Shown: positions 14,361 to 16,514 of the stretch, piece by piece
How the letters are laid out: every line of letters starts with the position of its first letter
Numbering within the stretch: position 1 is the first letter of the stretch
Assembly: GCA_002440225.1 (NCBI GenBank)
Contig: DJSH01000044.1
Coordinates: forward strand, 30,201 to 46,714
Direction of reading: 5' to 3'
Source: Candidatus Segatella violae
GTDB lineage: Bacteria; Bacteroidota; Bacteroidia; Bacteroidales; Bacteroidaceae
Length of the DNA stretch: 16,514 bases
Program-made: the position numbers and the translations under genes
The notes under the pieces: generated by a model
The model's input: only the letters and a program-made list of their open reading frames with translations
The model's database searches: none
Told to the model about the DNA's origin: nothing

Positions 14361-15380
14361 CTATTGAACAGCAACTTTCTTTACACTACCATCACTATAC
14401 TTCACGATGTTCAAGCCCTTGGTTGGTGATGCCAATCGCTGACCATTCACGGAATAGCGAGAGACTTCCTTGGCATTAGTAGAAGTGTTTACTTTGTCTA
14501 TGCCTGTTGCATCGAACTCCACGATATTCTCAAAATAACCAAACTCAGACTGTCTATAATTCTCGTAAGTACCTTTGGGGACATAAACTGTACATTCCTT
14601 AGAATTACAGAAAGTAAAGAGAGCATCTCCTATCTTGGGCAAACTCTCCATATACGAATAAATGTTTTCCAAACGCCTACAATTATAAAAGGCTCCATTC
14701 TCTATAGTCGTAATACTAGATGGAAGAACAATACTTTTCAATCCGCTACAATTTCCAAAGGCATCTTCTCCAATAGAAGTAACACTTGATGGAATGGAAA
14801 TATTCGTCAAGCTGCTACAACCCCAAAACGCGCGCTTTCCTATAGAAATAAGCCCTTCCGGGATTGTCAAACTTTCCAAATGCATACATCCACATAAGGC
14901 ATATTCTTCTATAGAAGTAATACTAGACGGGAGAGATAAACTCTCCAATCGCCAACATCCATAAAAGACATACAAGGGCAAACAATCATTAGAAGTAGGA
15001 TAATACCCATTTTCCCACCCTCTATGATCTTCAGAATTATATAAATAGGAAGAACCTCCTTTTACTATTTTTGTTTCGGACAAATCCAAAATCGTAAGTT
15101 TACCATCTGTTTCCTCCCAATTATTGAACCCAGCCATCTCACGGATGAATCCCAAATCAGTGCCATTAATCTCGCCCACAACCTTCAGATTTGTAATCCT
15201 ATACTTTTCGCTGCTACTAATACTCTTTGGCAACAATCCCGCAAATTCCAACTTAACAGTAACTTGTTTTGTAATTAAGTCACCAACTCCCGCATGAATA
15301 GACAAGCTTCCAAACAGTAAAAACACTACCGCTAAAAGCAATCCTCGATGTATAAATTCTTTCATATTCATAATTGTCAT
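14361..15380 (-). CDS. BspA-like leucine-rich repeat (LRR_5) surface protein
   Basis: This 339-residue protein has a signal peptide (hydrophobic GLLLAVVFLLFGSL ending SIHAG). Residues about 125-265 hold five to six LRR_5 repeats of the type LESLTIPEGLISIGKRAFWGCSS, the BspA family of surface proteins in Prevotella, Tannerella and Treponema that bind host proteins. The tail RYSVNGQRLASPTKGLNIVK...VKKVAVQ matches the C-terminal pattern common on exported Prevotella proteins and is probably a sorting tail. The ATG at 15380 overlaps the TGA of the preceding HEPN-like frame (ATGA), implying translational coupling; ATGs at 15371 and 15365 are alternative starts. It is followed by the unknown gene at 13871 after 22 nt. 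Confidence 0.85.
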   Translation of the reverse strand: MTIMNMKEFIHRGLLLAVVFLLFGSLSIHAGVGDLITKQVTVKLEFAGLLPKSISSSEKYRITNLKVVGEINGTDLGFIREMAGFNNWEETDGKLTILDLSETKIVKGGSSYLYNSEDHRGWENGYYPTSNDCLPLYVFYGCWRLESLSLPSSITSIEEYALCGCMHLESLTIPEGLISIGKRAFWGCSSLTNISIPSSVTSIGEDAFGNCSGLKSIVLPSSITTIENGAFYNCRRLENIYSYMESLPKIGDALFTFCNSKECTVYVPKGTYENYRQSEFGYFENIVEFDATGIDKVNTSTNAKEVSRYSVNGQRLASPTKGLNIVKYSDGSVKKVAVQ

Positions 15381-15784
15381 TTTATTCTTTTATTTTTCGT
15401 TGCTAAAATACCATTCACAAGATTCATCAAATCCTTTCTTTTCACTTTCCCACAAATTTGACCTTTAGGATTCTTATGAGAATTGATTACATAATAATCC
15501 CACTCTCGCTCTATACAAGCATGCGCAAAACTATTACGTAAGCGCCTAAGAAGAGGGGCACAAACACAAGTTCCCCTAAAACATTACGCATTAGGAGTTT
15601 TGGGAATTTTCAACTCTACTTTTTTCTTCTTTGTATCATGGATTAAAGAGATACTATTTCTCATCTCATAAGGGACATCCCTAATTGAATATCCCTTATG
15701 ATTATTAGCTCCTTCTTTCTCGTAATGAAACAAGACTTTAAAAAAGAAATTGACATCCTCAGATTTCAATGAAGTTTGAAACAT
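15377..15784 (-). pseudogene. HEPN-like gene interrupted by an in-frame TAA
   Basis: ATG at 15784 opens 66 codons (MFQTSLKSEDVNFFFKVLFH...) to TAA at 15586-15584. The same frame continues without interruption for 68 more codons to TGA at 15377, reading CFRGTCVCAPLLRRLRNSFA then HACIEREWDYYVINSHKNPK. PLLRRLRNSFAH contains R-x4-H, the catalytic signature of HEPN RNases (LRNSxAH). The two halves together make a 134-residue protein, a normal size for a HEPN domain, and its stop overlaps the next start, as for a real gene. So one nonsense codon splits it; the catalytic motif is in the lost half. The first half could still be made as a 66-residue protein. HEPN function (toxin or defence RNase) is inferred from the motif only. 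Confidence 0.7.
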
Positions 15785-15790
15785 AGCTGT

Positions 15791-15994
15791 TTATTTTGTG
15801 GTATTACGGGTCGCCATTATCTTATCAACATCATCTTGAGTAAAATCTTGTCCGCAAATAGGACAAACCAAATCACCAGTTTTGACGGCAACAAATTCTG
15901 AGTCTAAATGAGTTTCTTTTACAAAACCGTTTGGATGAGAACAAGGTTTGTTGCCCCATTCCTTACGAAGTTCTTCTGCCTTTTTGTAATCCAT
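15791..15994 (-). CDS. Small zinc-ribbon protein upstream of the HEPN-like gene
   Basis: ATG at 15994, preceded by AGAAAGGA at a good distance, gives 67 residues: MDYKKAEELRKEWGNKPCSH and onward to NTTK. C18 and H20 (PCSH) with C44 and C47 (VCPICG) form a four-ligand zinc site, with TGD just before the second pair as in many small zinc-ribbon proteins of Bacteroidetes. A GTG at 16015 would add seven residues but skips the ribosome site. It ends 6 bp before the HEPN-like start, so the two are translated together. A regulatory or partner role for the HEPN protein is inference from adjacency. Confidence 0.7.
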   Translation of the reverse strand: MDYKKAEELRKEWGNKPCSHPNGFVKETHLDSEFVAVKTGDLVCPICGQDFTQDDVDKIMATRNTTK

Positions 15995-16059
15995 ATCTAT
16001 TCCTTTCTTGCCCACTTCCGAAACCCCATAGAAGCAAGCACAAAAATCAAATTAAACGG

Positions 16060-16432
16060 AAAGCGTGGGATCTCCTCGTCACTCGTCCCACGAACTGAGG
16101 CCTTCGCATTGCCCTGAATAGTTGAACGAGCAACGTCGAAGCCCACGCCGATATGTGTACACTCTCCCCTATACCAATATAAGACTTACTACATTACGTA
16201 ACAAGCCATACCAGTAAAGGGATGTGGATAAGACACATCCCGAGGGCATCTACCGTTGCATTGTTCGTGACTATTCATGAAGTTTGCGAAGTTTCAGTCC
16301 GTCAAGAACAAAGCGCCAAGTAAACGCTCTATATGTCACGACACCTCAACCCTCCCTAGTCCTCGTCTCAGCCCTCCTTATCGCTAAGCGACATCGGAAA
16401 AGCCTCGACTCGGCGTGAGCAGAATCGGTATC
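16060..16432 (-). ncRNA. Structured RNA, copy B (same unrecognised family as 3838-4139)
   Basis: This is about 370 nt on the minus strand, starting after a TATCTTTG box (16446-16439). Helices: AGCG/CGCT hairpin; 16301-16311 with 16261-16271 (10 of 11 pairs); 16234-16241 with 16219-16226 (GGGATGTG/CACATCCC, perfect); TTACT/AGTAA hairpin; 16142-16148 with 16063-16069 (GCGTGGG/CCCACGC) enclosing 16126-16130 with 16082-16086 (CTCGT/ACGAG). Blocks shared with copy A in the same order: GCTTTGTTyTTG, GAACAATG, GTGTAC-ATATC, GGyGTGGGC-TTC, ACTAnnCArGGG and CCTCArTTCG. The 5' part (16432-16330) is longer than in A and has its own hairpins (GCAGA/TCTGC, TCGC/GCGA). The zinc-ribbon gene starts 66 nt beyond it. 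It is not tmRNA, RNase P or a tRNA-like molecule by inspection. Confidence 0.7.
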
Positions 16433-16438
16433 TGCGTG

Positions 16439-16446
16439 CAAAGATA
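16439..16446 (-). promoter_or_regulatory. -7 element upstream of structured RNA B
   Basis: TATCTTTG on the minus strand fits TAnnTTTG and sits at the 5' edge of the foldable region. The -33 position is not consensus. The remaining bases to 16514 show no gene. Confidence 0.5.
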
Positions 16447-16514
16447 AACAAAATATTTGGAAAGTCGTATCGTTTTCGCCAACTTTTTATCAATAACTGA
16501 AGTTTCGCAAGTGA

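Noticed and set aside
16060..16432. tmRNA or RNase P RNA for copy B
   Set aside because: No tag-peptide frame, tRNA-like ends, CCA or RNase P core sequence is visible, and a second diverged copy exists in the same window.

Overview
The window looks like chromosome of a gut Bacteroidales bacterium, most likely Prevotella/Segatella (copri-like). The evidence is: genes preceded by the Bacteroidetes promoter signature (TTTG, about 20 bp, TAnnTTTG); BACON/Big2 and BspA-type leucine-rich-repeat surface proteins; lipoproteins with acidic residues after the lipid cysteine; and a Prevotella-style C-terminal tail on the BspA protein. The species call is inference; no rRNA or marker gene is present.

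Layout. 1-686 (-) is the N-terminal two thirds of a DEAD-box RNA helicase with a foldable 5' leader. 984-2225 (+) is an AAA_14/DUF4143 ATPase behind a strong promoter and a perfect 14-bp palindrome. 2284-3770 (-) is a BACON/Big2 lipoprotein gene whose signal peptide is broken by a one-base frameshift. It sits behind a roughly 300-nt structured RNA (RNA A, 3838-4139). Divergent from that RNA is a 545-aa protein (probably DUF3843, 4351-5988), followed by two hairpin repeats and a convergent ATPase with a C-terminal nuclease-like domain (6145-7458, -). 7459-8004 carries divergent promoters and a rod-like 124-nt foldback, leading into a PAP2 phosphatase plus small lipoprotein operon (8005-9197, +). 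A third ATPase (9275-10723, -), a secreted alpha/beta hydrolase (10859-12145, -) and a LOG-family nucleotide hydrolase (12255-12794, +) follow.

12795-13870 is about 1.1 kb without a convincing gene. It holds a 22-bp tandem repeat, a cluster of ACACTACACC iterons forming a 25-bp inverted repeat, a strong minus-strand terminator and two very small ORFs. 13871-16015 (-) reads as one operon: a small zinc-ribbon protein, a HEPN-like gene interrupted by an in-frame TAA, a BspA-like LRR protein (start codon overlaps the HEPN stop) and an unrecognised protein. A second structured RNA (RNA B, 16060-16432) lies directly upstream of it.

The most interesting signal is the pair RNA A / RNA B. They are 12 kb apart on the same strand, each is downstream of a TAnnTTTG element and each lies just upstream of an accessory gene set that now contains a broken gene. 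Their primary sequences have diverged but they share conserved blocks in the same order, and the helices are kept by compensatory changes. I cannot place them in a named RNA family. Also notable are two families of intergenic hairpin repeats, each present twice, and three AAA ATPases that all end in a PD-(D/E)XK-like region.
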